Of a stretch of DNA of 35,551 nucleotides, positions 16,481 through 25,166 are shown in pieces. A program made the position numbers and the translations under genes. Origin of the DNA: Desulfobacterales bacterium (GTDB lineage: Bacteria > Desulfobacterota > Desulfobacteria > Desulfobacterales > SURF-7); the NCBI GenBank assembly GCA_028277765.1, contig JANQFQ010000029.1:1-35551 (forward strand). The letters run 5' to 3'. The notes under the pieces were generated by a model. It was not told the origin of the DNA and ran no database searches. It saw nothing but the letters and a program-made list of their open reading frames with translations. Within the stretch, counting starts at the first letter, position 1. Each line of letters opens with the position of its first letter.

Positions 16481-16573
16481 TGGCGGAGAGAGAGGGATTC
16501 GAACCCTCGAAGGAAGTTTCCCCCCTTACTCGCTTAGCAGGCGAGCGCCTTCAGCCAGCTCGGCCATCTCTCC
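16481..16573 (-). tRNA. tRNA-Ser (anticodon GCT)
   Basis: This 93-base class II tRNA has acceptor GGAGAGA paired with TCTCTCC, discriminator G and an encoded CCA (16481-16483). The anticodon loop CTGCTAA sits between CTCGC and GCGAG. The long variable arm and the TTCGAAT arm are typical of serine tRNA. It lies 8 bases downstream of the other tRNA-Ser. Confidence 0.95.
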
Positions 16574-16581
16574 GGGAAATC

Positions 16582-16669
16582 TGGCGGAGGAGGTAGGATT
16601 CGAACCCACGGAGCTTTGACACTCAACGGTTTTCAAGACCGCCGCCTTCAACCACTCGGCCACTCCTCC
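16582..16669 (-). tRNA. tRNA-Ser (anticodon TGA)
   Basis: This 88-base class II tRNA has acceptor GGAGGAG paired with CTCCTCC, discriminator G and an encoded CCA (16582-16584). The anticodon loop CTTGAAA sits between GCGGT and ACCGT. The long variable arm fits serine. It is the first of two tRNA-Ser genes in one transcript. Confidence 0.95.
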
Positions 16670-16870
16670 GATAATATAGCGCAATTGTATATCATTCTGA
16701 TAAGTTAACGTCAATATTTATTATCCGCCATTTTATGAAACAAAAACCTTTTTGTATATTGACAATAAGGAAATTTTATTATTATTACAAATTTAGTTTT
16801 CTTTTTTATTCTATATATTGTGGGAAATGTAACATAAGAATATAGTTGATTTGTTAAAAAGGAGAATGTA

Positions 16871-17299
16871 ATGAAACATAAATTCAATATTACTAAACAT
16901 TCAGACACAAAAGATCTTACAATCACGGAAATGGCAGAGCTTGATAAAGGTGAGTTTGTCGTTGTATGCACCGAAACATATGAAAGTAAAATAATAAAAA
17001 ATGTTGTAAAAAAGGACAACAGGGCGCTTATAGACGTGCTTAGAACAGAAAACTTTTTTCCTGTTAAAGCGTGTATACACCGGATTGCGGATTCAGTTCA
17101 AAAAATTTATTCCTCCCGTGCGGAATCTTCTTGTGAAGTATCATTTAATGATAGTGAATTGCTGGGCACTATCCCAGAAGCCATCGTTGAGGAAGCTCCT
17201 GCTCCTGAGACTGATGATAAAGAAATGGCTGATTCTGATATTGATGACATACTTGATGACGTTCCAGACACTGCAGAAGATACAGACGTTACACCTTAA
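16871..17299 (+). CDS. Hypothetical protein with a very acidic C-terminal tail
   Basis: This 142-residue protein starts at ATG 16871 after AAGGAG with good spacing. Residues 1-75 form a compact alpha-beta part (FVVVCTETYESKIIKNVVKKDNR). The last 40 residues are almost all acidic or Ala/Pro (DSDIDDILDDVPDTAEDTD), a disordered tail as in some nucleic-acid or chaperone partners. There is no signal peptide or membrane segment. A possible -35 TTGACA lies at 16759-16764 with a weak -10 (TATTAC). I do not recognise the family. Confidence 0.65.
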   Translation: MKHKFNITKHSDTKDLTITEMAELDKGEFVVVCTETYESKIIKNVVKKDNRALIDVLRTENFFPVKACIHRIADSVQKIYSSRAESSCEVSFNDSELLGTIPEAIVEEAPAPETDDKEMADSDIDDILDDVPDTAEDTDVTP

Positions 17300-17420
17300 C
17301 CATTATAAATGCCTGGGTTAACCTCGAATTTTAATATTATCAGACGAGAAAAGGCCATTATTAATGGCATGAATGATATAAGTGTCTTACAAAATAACAC
17401 CTTGCAGATAAATATCTTAC

Positions 17421-18728
17421 ATGCCGAACAAATGCGTACTCATACTTCTTGACGGAATTGGGGACCGGTCACATGATGTCCTTGGAAATCTGACACCCCT
17501 TCAGGCAGCTAAAACCCCTGCCCTTGACCGCCTGGCAAAACTCGGATCAAACGGTCTTTTCCATGCGCTTAATCAGGGTCAGGCCCTGCCAAGTGAAAAC
17601 GCCCATTTTATCATGTTTGGCTATAACATTGCTGATTTCCCAGGACGGGGTGTTCTTGAAGCACTTGGTAATGATATCGATTTAGGAAATAATGATGTTG
17701 CCATATTAAGCCATTTTGCCTCCCTTTCTAAAAAAGACGGATATTTTCTCCTTGAACAAGCATGGCCGGATGCAGCGGAAAATGAACGTAAACAGCTTGC
17801 AGAAGCGCTTAAAACTTATGAAACAGACGGTATAAAGTTCGTATTACATTACACAGGCACAAGGAGGAATGTCATTACCGCTTCAGGAAATGTGAGCCGA
17901 TTTATTACAGACACAGATCCTTTTATTAATGGCCGATTCCTTATTGAACCTGAACCCTGGGTTGATTGGGCTGAAAATGAGGCATCAAAACAGACAGCCG
18001 CTGCTCTGAAAAAATATCTCCTCCATTGTGCACATGTATTGAAAAACCATGATATTAATGAAACCAGGAAGAAAAAAGGATTTCTGCCGCTTAACGGGCT
18101 TGTCACCCAGAGGGCGGGCCAGCTTCAGGATGTGATACCGTTTTCAGACAAATATGGTCTCCGGGGCATCTCTATTGCATCGGGTGTTGTATACTGGGGA
18201 TTAGCATCATATGTGGGGATAGCTGTTGAAAAAGTAAAAGATACAGATAACCCGGGCAAAGACTTAGCTGCCAGACTTAAGATTGCAGGTAAATTGTTAA
18301 AGGATTATGATTTTATCCACGTACACACAAAAACACCGGACAAAGCTGCTCACTACAAGAATCCAGAGATAAAAAAAGAGGTTATTGAATCACTTGACAA
18401 TGGGATAAGCAAAGCCATCGGCTCGCTTATTGATGATCCTGAAGTGCTTGTGGTGGTTACAGCCGACCACTCAACACCAAGCACAGGCACACTGATCCAT
18501 TCAGGAGAAACCGTCCCAATGACGTTCTACGGTCAGGGTGTCAGACAGGACAGGGTAACCGAGTTTAATGAAATCGACACAGCATTAGGAGCACTCGGCT
18601 CGGTTAGGGGGACCGAGCTTATGTATATGATTCTGAACCATCTGGATATGGCAAAAATGCACGGGGTAATGGATACGCCTGTGGATCAGCCTTTCTGGCC
18701 AGGCAAATATCGGCCATTTAAAATTTAA
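17421..18728 (+). CDS. Archaeal-type phosphoglycerate mutase homologue (alkaline phosphatase superfamily)
   Basis: This 435-residue protein starts at ATG 17421. Metal-ligand motifs of the alkaline phosphatase superfamily are in place: Asp11 in LDGIGDR, Ser58 in LPSENAH as nucleophile, Asp307 and His311 in TPDKAAH, Asp349 and His350 in TADHSTPS, and His360. The overall pattern is that of cofactor-independent phosphoglycerate mutase of the archaeal type (ApgM). However, the nucleophile motif SENAHFIMFGY departs from the usual archaeal form, so another phospho-substrate is possible. It is followed after 13 bases by an NMNAT-like gene, so they probably share a transcript and pathway. Confidence 0.75.
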   Translation: MPNKCVLILLDGIGDRSHDVLGNLTPLQAAKTPALDRLAKLGSNGLFHALNQGQALPSENAHFIMFGYNIADFPGRGVLEALGNDIDLGNNDVAILSHFASLSKKDGYFLLEQAWPDAAENERKQLAEALKTYETDGIKFVLHYTGTRRNVITASGNVSRFITDTDPFINGRFLIEPEPWVDWAENEASKQTAAALKKYLLHCAHVLKNHDINETRKKKGFLPLNGLVTQRAGQLQDVIPFSDKYGLRGISIASGVVYWGLASYVGIAVEKVKDTDNPGKDLAARLKIAGKLLKDYDFIHVHTKTPDKAAHYKNPEIKKEVIESLDNGISKAIGSLIDDPEVLVVVTADHSTPSTGTLIHSGETVPMTFYGQGVRQDRVTEFNEIDTALGALGSVRGTELMYMILNHLDMAKMHGVMDTPVDQPFWPGKYRPFKI

Positions 18729-18741
18729 CCAGCTAAATATC

Positions 18742-19302
18742 ATGGAAGCTGAAATAACAAATACCGGAGTCATCCATGGTAGGTTCCAGGTGCTCCATAA
18801 TGACCATTTAACTTATCTTTTAAATGGAAAACGTTTGTGCAGGCATCTTGTTGTGGGAATAACCAATCCCGACCCCGGGTTTACCGAACAGGATAATGCT
18901 GATCTAAACAGGCATACCCCTTCAGCAAATCCGCTTACCTATTTTGAACGACACATACTGGTTACAGCTGCGTTAAAAGAAGCCGGCATCAATCCTGATG
19001 AATTTTCCGTCGTGCCGTTTCCAATTAATACACCAGCGCTGTATCACCACTATGTCCCCATGGACGCACTGTTTTTCCTTGTCATCTACGATGACTGGGG
19101 CCGTCGCAAGCTGGAACATTTCACATCCCTTGGCCTGAAAACCCATATCCTCAGGGAGGTTCCACCTGAAGAGAAAGGGATCAGTGCTGGGCATGTTCGC
19201 AAACTGATGGCACAAGGGAAACCCTGGGAACAGATGGTCCCTCCAAGTGTGGCTCAGATGCTGAAAAAATGGCGTGTGGATGAACAGATAAGAAATATCT
19301 AG
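18742..19302 (+). CDS. NMNAT-like nucleotidyltransferase
   Basis: This 186-residue Rossmann-fold enzyme has GRFQVLHNDH (residues 13-22), the HxxH nucleotide-binding signature of the nucleotidyltransferase superfamily, and ISAGHVR (147-153) in place of the usual ISxT/SxxR. Homologues are usually annotated as nicotinamide- or nicotinate-mononucleotide adenylyltransferases. Related proteins in phosphonate pathways instead transfer CMP, so the substrate is uncertain. Start ATG 18742 lies 13 bases after the ApgM-like gene. There is no other NAD biosynthesis gene nearby. Confidence 0.75.
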   Translation: MEAEITNTGVIHGRFQVLHNDHLTYLLNGKRLCRHLVVGITNPDPGFTEQDNADLNRHTPSANPLTYFERHILVTAALKEAGINPDEFSVVPFPINTPALYHHYVPMDALFFLVIYDDWGRRKLEHFTSLGLKTHILREVPPEEKGISAGHVRKLMAQGKPWEQMVPPSVAQMLKKWRVDEQIRNI

Positions 19303-19307
19303 TTTAA

Positions 19308-19330
19308 GTTTGTTTTATTGGTTGAATTGG
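19308..19330 (+). repeat. ATTGGT-type dispersed repeat, short copy
   Basis: GTTTGTTTTATTGGTTGAATTGG occurs just after the nucleotidyltransferase stop. It belongs to the same family as 8761-8804 and 10574-10628. Confidence 0.5.
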
Positions 19331-19390
19331 TTAAAAGTGTTGCTATTATCGTCTAAAAAAATTTTAATCCAATCTGATAATTGAACTGCG

Positions 19391-19948
19391 CTATTCTTCA
19401 GGAAACGGAAGGTATCCTCTCCGCCCAAGAAGAGACAGGGCGACACCATATGTCAAACAGGCACAAAATAATACTGCCATGCGTATAAACGGATTTAGAT
19501 CCGCCGTAACGATAGCAGCCAAAAGACTCGATATTATTGCCACAGGGATTGCAACAACCGCGAATGAGGATGCTGCTTTCTGAGCACGTACAGCCATACG
19601 GGTCAATTGGTCCTCATCTGGTAGTACATCGCTCAGGTCTTTAGGGATCTTCCTCCTGATGATAAGGTTCCAGAAGAACTTCATTAGTCCCTTACCAATG
19701 CCCTCGAAAGCCAGGGCTTTCAGCCTAGACGCCCACAGGCCATAACCAAAAATGAACACCAGAACGAATCCCCCACTACAGACAATGATACCAAAATCGG
19801 AATTCATGCCGAACAACAGCGACAGCAGATAACCAAACGATGGGCCGGACACAAAAGCTACAATAAAGGAAATTGCCAGCATCGGCCACTTCTGCGGTCG
19901 GTAAATCACCCCATGCGGTGTTTCGCGTTCTTTTTTATCCTCATCCAT
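19391..19948 (-). CDS. Four-helix membrane protein of unknown function
   Basis: This 185-residue protein starts at ATG 19948 after GAGGTGAAACA. Two hydrophobic helix pairs (about residues 23-45 and 52-72, then 127-147 and 152-172) are separated by a soluble loop (about 80-125) with VLPDEDQLTRMAVRAQKAAS. Both ends are charged and probably cytoplasmic. I do not recognise the family. It is monocistronic, facing the nucleotidyltransferase gene tail to tail. Confidence 0.6.
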   Translation of the reverse strand: MDEDKKERETPHGVIYRPQKWPMLAISFIVAFVSGPSFGYLLSLLFGMNSDFGIIVCSGGFVLVFIFGYGLWASRLKALAFEGIGKGLMKFFWNLIIRRKIPKDLSDVLPDEDQLTRMAVRAQKAASSFAVVAIPVAIISSLLAAIVTADLNPFIRMAVLFCACLTYGVALSLLGRRGYLPFPEE

Positions 19949-19998
19949 TGTTTCACCTCGAACTGAACAGAGATTATTCTTTATAACAGAAAAAAAGT

Positions 19999-20121
19999 TT
20001 TGTCTTTCCGGTGGTCAAGATGAAAAAGTAACAAAGTTTAAGTCACATGAAATGGAATTGCAAGTATATTGAAAGAGGCAATTAACTGTCTGAAATTATT
20101 AATGACGAATTAGAAAGACAT
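19999..20121 (+). repeat. Long spacer repeat, copy A
   Basis: The stretch CTTTCCGGTGGTCAAGATGA through CAAAGTTTAAGTCACATGA and AATTAACTGTCTGAAATTAT matches 25167-25347 nearly base for base outside a 57-base insert. A partial third copy lies at 35114-35145. The whole spacer 19949-20577 shows no gene; it holds this repeat, the nested hairpins at 20258-20332 and the hairpin repeat at 20470-20519. Confidence 0.75.
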
Positions 20122-20257
20122 ATCGTTTAAAGGTATTTACTATTGTATTTAAATTAAACGTTTACTTTATCATTCTCAAAACAAATTCTTTATATGAAAT
20201 ACGGGTAATCCTATCATGCCAAGAGACAATATTGATTTAAAAAAGATTCAATTTGAT

Positions 20258-20332
20258 AAATCTCCCCCAGCCCCTCTTTGAAAAAGAGGGGAGTAAATTT
20301 TCCCCCTTTTTCAAAGGGGGACCGAGGGGATT
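20258..20332. repeat. Nested hairpin element with CCCCTCTTT and CCCCCTTT stems
   Basis: Two hairpins lie side by side: CCCCTCTTT-GAA-AAAGAGGGG (20271-20291) and CCCCCTTT with AAAGGGGG (20302-20320). Both are enclosed by an outer pairing of AATCTCCCC with GGGGATT. This three-way structure is typical of small palindromic intergenic elements. Single copy in this window. Confidence 0.6.
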
Positions 20333-20469
20333 ATTGTATGATAATGAAAATATTTCATGCTTCGTTGTGATCCTACGAACATGGTCGTTTATGAGAAATG
20401 CAGGCTAATGTGTGTCAAATAATATAGCCACGCCTGGTATTGTTACAGGTAAAAGTTAAAACACAAGAA

Positions 20470-20519
20470 AAGACAGAACTTGACGGTTCAGCCTTTTTCT
20501 GTTTAAAGAATTTGTGGTA
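20470..20519 (+). repeat. GGGCA-AAC hairpin repeat, copy 1 (diverged)
   Basis: AGAACTTGACGGTTCAGCC followed by TTTTTCTGTTTAAAGAATTTG. It matches 33272-33334 and 35220-35275, where the stem AGGGCA-n-AAC/GTT-n-TGCCCT is intact; here the stem is weakened. It ends about 60 bases before the truncated paralogue gene. Confidence 0.6.
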
Positions 20520-20577
20520 TATAATTATTCAAAATTTGAACCTGCCTAACAATAAAGATCAAATATAATTTTAAACA

Positions 20578-21009
20578 TTGAACAAAAAAAACATTATGAA
20601 TAAATTAATTATTCTTTTTTCCACTTATGAGGAAAGCTTTATTTTTAGAAAGGATCAGGAGAGCAAATATATAATGTCAAAGGTCGTTGTGCGGTCCCAA
20701 TTTTATTCCTTTAGCTCTTTAGAGGAAGATGAAATAAGTTTCAAACTTGACGCTATTATTGGGGCAGGATATGTCGGGAGTGCAAAAACAGGTTTTTCCA
20801 AACAGGTGCTCATAAATGGGAACAGGGGTATCTATGTGGAAGGGATTAATCTAAAAAAGAAAAAACTTAATAAAACTTATTTTACAAATATGTATTTTAT
20901 TATGGGTGACCGGGACGAAATGTTTGTTTTTATAGGACTTTCAGAAAAAAAACATAAAACTGAAATGGAATTGACCCTTGAAGATATGCTAGACACTCTA
21001 AAATTTTAG
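20578..21009 (+). CDS. 5'-truncated paralogue of the lipoprotein at 25482
   Basis: This 143-residue frame (TTG 20578, or ATG 20596) has no signal peptide or lipobox and no ribosome site. From residue about 17 it matches the 208-residue lipoprotein at 25482-26108: KDQE-KYI, GS, GY/YMG, KKLNKTY, FI-GD-DE and LSEKKHK-EM end to end. About 70 N-terminal residues present in the full-length copy are missing, so it is probably a degraded or non-exported copy. The spacer upstream is also duplicated (19999-20121 and 25167-25347), so gene and spacer were copied together. Confidence 0.5.
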   Translation: MNKKNIMNKLIILFSTYEESFIFRKDQESKYIMSKVVVRSQFYSFSSLEEDEISFKLDAIIGAGYVGSAKTGFSKQVLINGNRGIYVEGINLKKKKLNKTYFTNMYFIMGDRDEMFVFIGLSEKKHKTEMELTLEDMLDTLKF

Positions 21010-21092
21010 TGCAGCGGTTAGGACAAATAAATTGATAAAATTGAAACAATTATGTGATTTTAATTATTAATATTATATTCCAGGCGAAAACC

Positions 21093-21257
21093 ATGACTAT
21101 AGAATTTAATTTTAACGAAGAACTAGGTTTTATTGTCCCTAAAACAGAAGTTGAAATAAAATATGTAAAAATGTATCAACTTCTAACATCCTATTCAGAT
21201 TGGAAGAAAAAGATATTTATGAATAAAGAAGATGCGATCGCATGGTTGAAGGAGTGA
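21093..21257 (+). CDS. Small 54-residue protein, possibly a STAS-like fragment
   Basis: Taken from ATG 21093 (a longer frame from 21054 lacks support). The protein MTIEFNFNEELGFIVPKTEV ends in NKEDAIAWLKE, which resembles the end of SpoIIAA-like/STAS proteins (F-x-x-x-x-A-x-x-WL). It is about half the length of such domains, so it may be a remnant or a separate small protein. The stop lies 6 bases before the flavoprotein start, suggesting translation coupling. Confidence 0.45.
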   Translation: MTIEFNFNEELGFIVPKTEVEIKYVKMYQLLTSYSDWKKKIFMNKEDAIAWLKE

Positions 21258-21263
21258 TAACTA

Positions 21264-21896
21264 ATGAAAGTAATCGGATTCAGTGCAGGTAGTGTAGGGC
21301 GTGAAGGAAATGTAGACCGTATGGTAAAGGCGATTCTAGAAAAGAGCGGCCACGAAATGGAATTCGTCAAGCTCACTGATTTGAGTTTTTCCGGATGCAA
21401 GGGTTGTGTTCAACTATGCGCCAAGCCGCAGGTCTGTAAGCTGGATGATGAAGTGCAACCCTACTATGACAAGATAAAGGAAGCAGATGCCGTGGTTATC
21501 GGTACACCTGTTTATTTTGGAACCGTTACTTCCACAGTGTGGGCTTTTGTTGAGCGGTTCTTCGGCTACAGGCACGTGGACATCCCGATTGAAAACAAAC
21601 CTTTTGTGACAGTGGTCGGGGGTGCAATGGCGTTGGACAATGCAGTGAAGCAAATGAATGATCTATTGGGATCCTTCAATGTCAATGTGATCGACACTGT
21701 CACATTCGCATCCAAGGTCCCGCCTTGTTTTAAGTGTGGCCGTCACAAGGAATGCGAGATTGGCGGGCTTTACAAGATGCTTGGCGATGCTGCCAAGGAA
21801 ATGACAATAAAAAAAGAGATGTTTACAAGGTGGGAAGATAACAGTGCCGCAGCTGCAGCGGTTGATGGTGCAGCAGAGAAGCTGCGAGCAATCTAA
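21264..21896 (+). CDS. Iron-sulfur flavoprotein of the NADPH-dependent FMN reductase family
   Basis: This 210-residue protein is preceded by GGAGTG. The flavodoxin-like fold shows in the FMN phosphate loop SAGSVGREGN (residues 7-16) and GTPVYFGTVTS (80-90). Cys45, Cys48, Cys52 and Cys58 (C-x2-C-x3-C-x5-C) are the compact Fe-S cluster motif of iron-sulfur flavoproteins. Three more cysteines (155, 158, 164) follow in CFKCGRHKEC, which is unusual and may bind a second metal. The role is electron transfer or reduction of a quinone- or peroxide-like substrate in anaerobes. It is encoded with the 54-residue protein. Confidence 0.85.
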   Translation: MKVIGFSAGSVGREGNVDRMVKAILEKSGHEMEFVKLTDLSFSGCKGCVQLCAKPQVCKLDDEVQPYYDKIKEADAVVIGTPVYFGTVTSTVWAFVERFFGYRHVDIPIENKPFVTVVGGAMALDNAVKQMNDLLGSFNVNVIDTVTFASKVPPCFKCGRHKECEIGGLYKMLGDAAKEMTIKKEMFTRWEDNSAAAAAVDGAAEKLRAI

Positions 21897-21994
21897 AACT
21901 GGCGTTTCAGATCAAGTTTAAAATGAACATTAAAGAAATCAAAGAAAAATAAATCCCTAATAAATATACTGAAATGAATAAAAGAGAGGTTATT

Positions 21995-22864
21995 ATGAGC
22001 TGTATCTTATGCAAAAAACAGTTGGTGCGAGTTCTTCAATTACTGGTTGTGACTTGTTTTATTTTTGTTTTTAACAGCTGCGAGGACAAGAAGCCTGCTG
22101 ATGACAAGAAACCTGCTGATGACAAAAAGCCTGCCACTGTGCCGGGGAGTACGTTTACGAAAAAACATGTTATTGATGAGATTACTGAAACCATTATTAT
22201 TAACTGTGGAGAATATGCTCAAATCGTATCAAAAGACAAGGACCAGAAGAGAGTCAAGATTACCGTAAAAACTGAATGTGATGATCTTGGCGCTGGAAAG
22301 ATTTACTCTGGTAAAGATGGTTCCATGATAATCAAACCTGTCTGGGCCAAGGTGATTGAGAAGAAAAAGGATGAGGAAGGTAATGAAAAGGAAAAGAAAT
22401 GGAAAGCATATGTCTCTCTGGTTTATCTGGATACAGACAAGGGACTGTTGGTCAGTTGCGGAAGGCAAAAAGCTGAGGGCAAATGCGAAATAACGGTTGC
22501 ATTGGAAGATCACTCATCATCCACACCTGGTTTCCCTCGGCGTCCGTTTGTCGGTTATCCTGGAATTCATTCAAGTGCCTACATCGAATGTGATAAAAGG
22601 ACGACTGTCTTTTCCATCAGTGATTCTGCTGGCAGTGGAAACGTGGGTATCTCGTGCAAAGGAGGATGTGGAGAGGACAAACCTATTGTGCGGATCACCC
22701 GAGGGCCAGAGCATGAAATTGTTGATTACCCAGAAATAGGAAAAAATCCTCGAGGCGGGTGGTTTACAAAGCCAGCACCTTATGTCAGACCTGGGCAACA
22801 TTTAGAATTGGAGTGTCCGGGTGACCAGGGTGACTGCAAGTTTGTGGTCTATTTTGAGCGATAA
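21995..22864 (+). CDS. Predicted lipoprotein with DDKKPA repeats
   Basis: Start ATG 21995 is chosen for GAGAGG five bases upstream; a 7-codon longer frame begins at 21974. Of 289 residues, the first 29 form a lipoprotein signal with lipobox FNSC. Then three DDKKPA-type repeats make a linker, and two beta-rich domains follow (about 60-160 and 165-289) with several Cys residues in KGGCGED and VSCGRQK. The +2 residue after the Cys is Glu, not Asp, so outer-membrane sorting is likely under the usual Lol rule. Family not recognised. It lies in a lipoprotein-rich island. Confidence 0.7.
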   Translation: MSCILCKKQLVRVLQLLVVTCFIFVFNSCEDKKPADDKKPADDKKPATVPGSTFTKKHVIDEITETIIINCGEYAQIVSKDKDQKRVKITVKTECDDLGAGKIYSGKDGSMIIKPVWAKVIEKKKDEEGNEKEKKWKAYVSLVYLDTDKGLLVSCGRQKAEGKCEITVALEDHSSSTPGFPRRPFVGYPGIHSSAYIECDKRTTVFSISDSAGSGNVGISCKGGCGEDKPIVRITRGPEHEIVDYPEIGKNPRGGWFTKPAPYVRPGQHLELECPGDQGDCKFVVYFER

Positions 22865-22899
22865 GCCCTGTTTTTGTAAAAGTTGAGGAGAATCTATAA

Positions 22900-24150
22900 G
22901 TGTATTATATAAAAAATAATAAAAATATTTTTCTAATTATTATTTTATTAAGTATTATCATAAATGGATGTGGGCGAGTTAGACTTAAAACCGTGGGCGC
23001 AGATTATATCCCGACAGATAAAGGGTATGAATCTCTTTTAATTGTACGAACATTTATTATAGATCATACAAGAAACATTACAGGTTTACCTTTTTATAGT
23101 ATCGATTGCGGAAGTTTTTGGGGGACAAATAGAATATGGCATCAAACAGAATCCTATTGTGATCCTTTAAAACCTTATCCAGAAAACCATGAAGCATGTT
23201 TAAATAATTATATAGGTGCATATGTACAAAATGGTTGGTATGATGAAAATGGTATAAGGTTCTTCAATGAAATGAGTATCAGTAAGTTAATGCCGAATAA
23301 TTGTGAATTAGTTAATATTTATTGCCCAGTGATTGGTGGGAATCTTTTTGTTGATATTAAAAAAACTTATGAATTCAAAACAAAGAACTTATATTATTTT
23401 GGAATAGTTGTTTTAGAATTTTTTGAAGAAAAACAAGGAGGATATTCTTATGTATTAAATATTATTCAGGATGATAAAACATTTCAGAGAGACATAAAAG
23501 ATTTTAAATTAAGATTTCCTAAACTTTACAATCATTTCAAAGATAATATCGTAAGGATTGACCAGACGGATAGTCATCAGATGGAATATTCAGCCATTCC
23601 CCCTCAAGTTTTTTTCTATGAAAATTTTTATGCAAACCAGAAGGGTTGGACATTGAATACTGATTCCAACATAGGAAGTATAAGCGCTGGAAAATATAAT
23701 ATTATTGGTAAAGATAAGCTTTGCCGTTTCCGTTATGTGGAATTAGCAAAATACCTTCCTGAAGATTATGATGTTATCTTAACCAGCTATTGGAAGGGTG
23801 GTAAAGACGATGTGGCATATGGATTGTCGATCGGAAAAGATTACGACAACTGCTATAATTTTGAAATATCGGGTAATGGATATTCGCGCATCTCATCATA
23901 TATGGATGATAAATACCATGAACCTTCACCTTGGAAATACCAAGATGCTATTCAAAAAAAAGGTAAAAATATTCATAAACTTGAAGTACGAGGAGAATTT
24001 TTATCCTATTATATTAATGATAAATTCATTGCCCGTCTTAAAAATCAATTGAATTTTCAGAAAGGCAATAATTTCCAAGGCGTAGGTATTTGTGCCTGTG
24101 AAAAGATAGAGGTATCATTCGATGATTTAAAAATAACAGCTGCACCTTAA
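22900..24150 (+). CDS. Predicted lipoprotein with a concanavalin-like C-terminal domain
   Basis: GTG start at 22900 after GAGGAG. This 416-residue protein has a lipoprotein signal (lipobox INGC, residues 21-24), a Tyr/Asn-rich middle domain to about residue 235, and a C-terminal domain starting FFYENFYANQKGWTL. The C-terminal domain (YGLSIGKDYDNCYNFEISG, then LEVRGEFLSYYINDKFIARL) has the strand pattern of concanavalin-like or 3-keto-disaccharide-hydrolase (DUF1080) folds that bind or cut glycans. Activity is not shown. It follows the DDKKPA lipoprotein by 35 bases and so is probably co-transcribed. Confidence 0.65.
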   Translation: MYYIKNNKNIFLIIILLSIIINGCGRVRLKTVGADYIPTDKGYESLLIVRTFIIDHTRNITGLPFYSIDCGSFWGTNRIWHQTESYCDPLKPYPENHEACLNNYIGAYVQNGWYDENGIRFFNEMSISKLMPNNCELVNIYCPVIGGNLFVDIKKTYEFKTKNLYYFGIVVLEFFEEKQGGYSYVLNIIQDDKTFQRDIKDFKLRFPKLYNHFKDNIVRIDQTDSHQMEYSAIPPQVFFYENFYANQKGWTLNTDSNIGSISAGKYNIIGKDKLCRFRYVELAKYLPEDYDVILTSYWKGGKDDVAYGLSIGKDYDNCYNFEISGNGYSRISSYMDDKYHEPSPWKYQDAIQKKGKNIHKLEVRGEFLSYYINDKFIARLKNQLNFQKGNNFQGVGICACEKIEVSFDDLKITAAP

Positions 24151-24180
24151 TTATTTTACAAGCATATAATGAAACATCAA

Positions 24181-25101
24181 TTAGGGAATTATAGCATTTA
24201 ATCCTTTCCATTTCATATGCTTGATATCACATCCTTTTTTCATATATTTCAGAACATATTGAATTAACTCGTCTTCGGTAAAACTGGAAGACACATAGCT
24301 ATAATGCATTATACTAGTACCTGATGGATAAGTTCTTTCTTCAACCCAGAGTTTCTGTTTTGCAACAGGATCTGATCGGACATCCGGGTCATTTATTATG
24401 GTCCACAATAAAGGCCGGAAACTGTTTTCGCTGAGAAATAAAAGTTTCTCTTTTGTTTCAATAGAAAATATGGAAAGCGTATAAGCAAAACCTGAAAAAC
24501 CTTCAGAGTTATTAATCTGCAAGTAAGAACGTTCCACCGGTCCGGTATCTTTATAATGCATAATAAGAATAGCATCAAATTGCCCCTTAGAAGCGTCAAT
24601 AATTTCGTTGATTGTCATTTCTGATATAGGTGTTTGCCAATTTTTACTCAGCGCTCTTATATTTACTACTTGATATCCTTTGTTATGAAGAACTTCTTGT
24701 ACAGTGCCGTATATCTCAGGTGTTATATTCCTAAAGAATTGTACTTTTGAATCAGCGTTATATTCATAATAAGGAAAGTTAGGAAAAGATTCTTTTAGCC
24801 TCTTTTCTTCGTCTATATAAACATCCACTTTTTCCTTGGTAGACAATAAGAAATCATCAAATACAAATTTTGGTTTACGTATAGAATAGTCTGTTTCCAG
24901 AGTTATGTGAGCGGGGGTTACGTCTTCCAGATTACCGACTCTTACAACAAACAAACCGATTCGGTTAAAATTTGACTTTACATAGTTTTTTGAAATCCCA
25001 TAATTTTTAAAAGCAGAACATGAGAAAAAACTAAAAAGCGCCAATATGGCAATTGCGATACAGCAGCATCTTTTTTTATCAAGCTTTGTATATGTTTCCA
25101 T
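24181..25101 (-). CDS. Predicted lipoprotein of unknown function
   Basis: ATG 25101 follows GAAGGAACT. This 306-residue protein has a signal with lipobox FFSC (Cys28). The mature region contains FNRIGLFVVRVGNL and a block with FDAILIMHYKDTGPVERSY (about 182-200), with alternating strands reminiscent of CsgG- or DUF799-type periplasmic domains. The match is too weak to name. It faces the preceding lipoprotein tail to tail (31 bases apart), and its 5' side is the spacer repeat copy B. Confidence 0.6.
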   Translation of the reverse strand: METYTKLDKKRCCCIAIAILALFSFFSCSAFKNYGISKNYVKSNFNRIGLFVVRVGNLEDVTPAHITLETDYSIRKPKFVFDDFLLSTKEKVDVYIDEEKRLKESFPNFPYYEYNADSKVQFFRNITPEIYGTVQEVLHNKGYQVVNIRALSKNWQTPISEMTINEIIDASKGQFDAILIMHYKDTGPVERSYLQINNSEGFSGFAYTLSIFSIETKEKLLFLSENSFRPLLWTIINDPDVRSDPVAKQKLWVEERTYPSGTSIMHYSYVSSSFTEDELIQYVLKYMKKGCDIKHMKWKGLNAIIP

Positions 25102-25166
25102 AGTTCCTTCTCCACTCCTTTAATGCATATGGTAAACTCCTGGCTTTACCGGGTTACGCAACAATG

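Noticed and set aside
16481..16669. tRNA pair as an integration site of a mobile island
   Set aside because: I found no repeated 3' tRNA fragment elsewhere in the window and no integrase gene.
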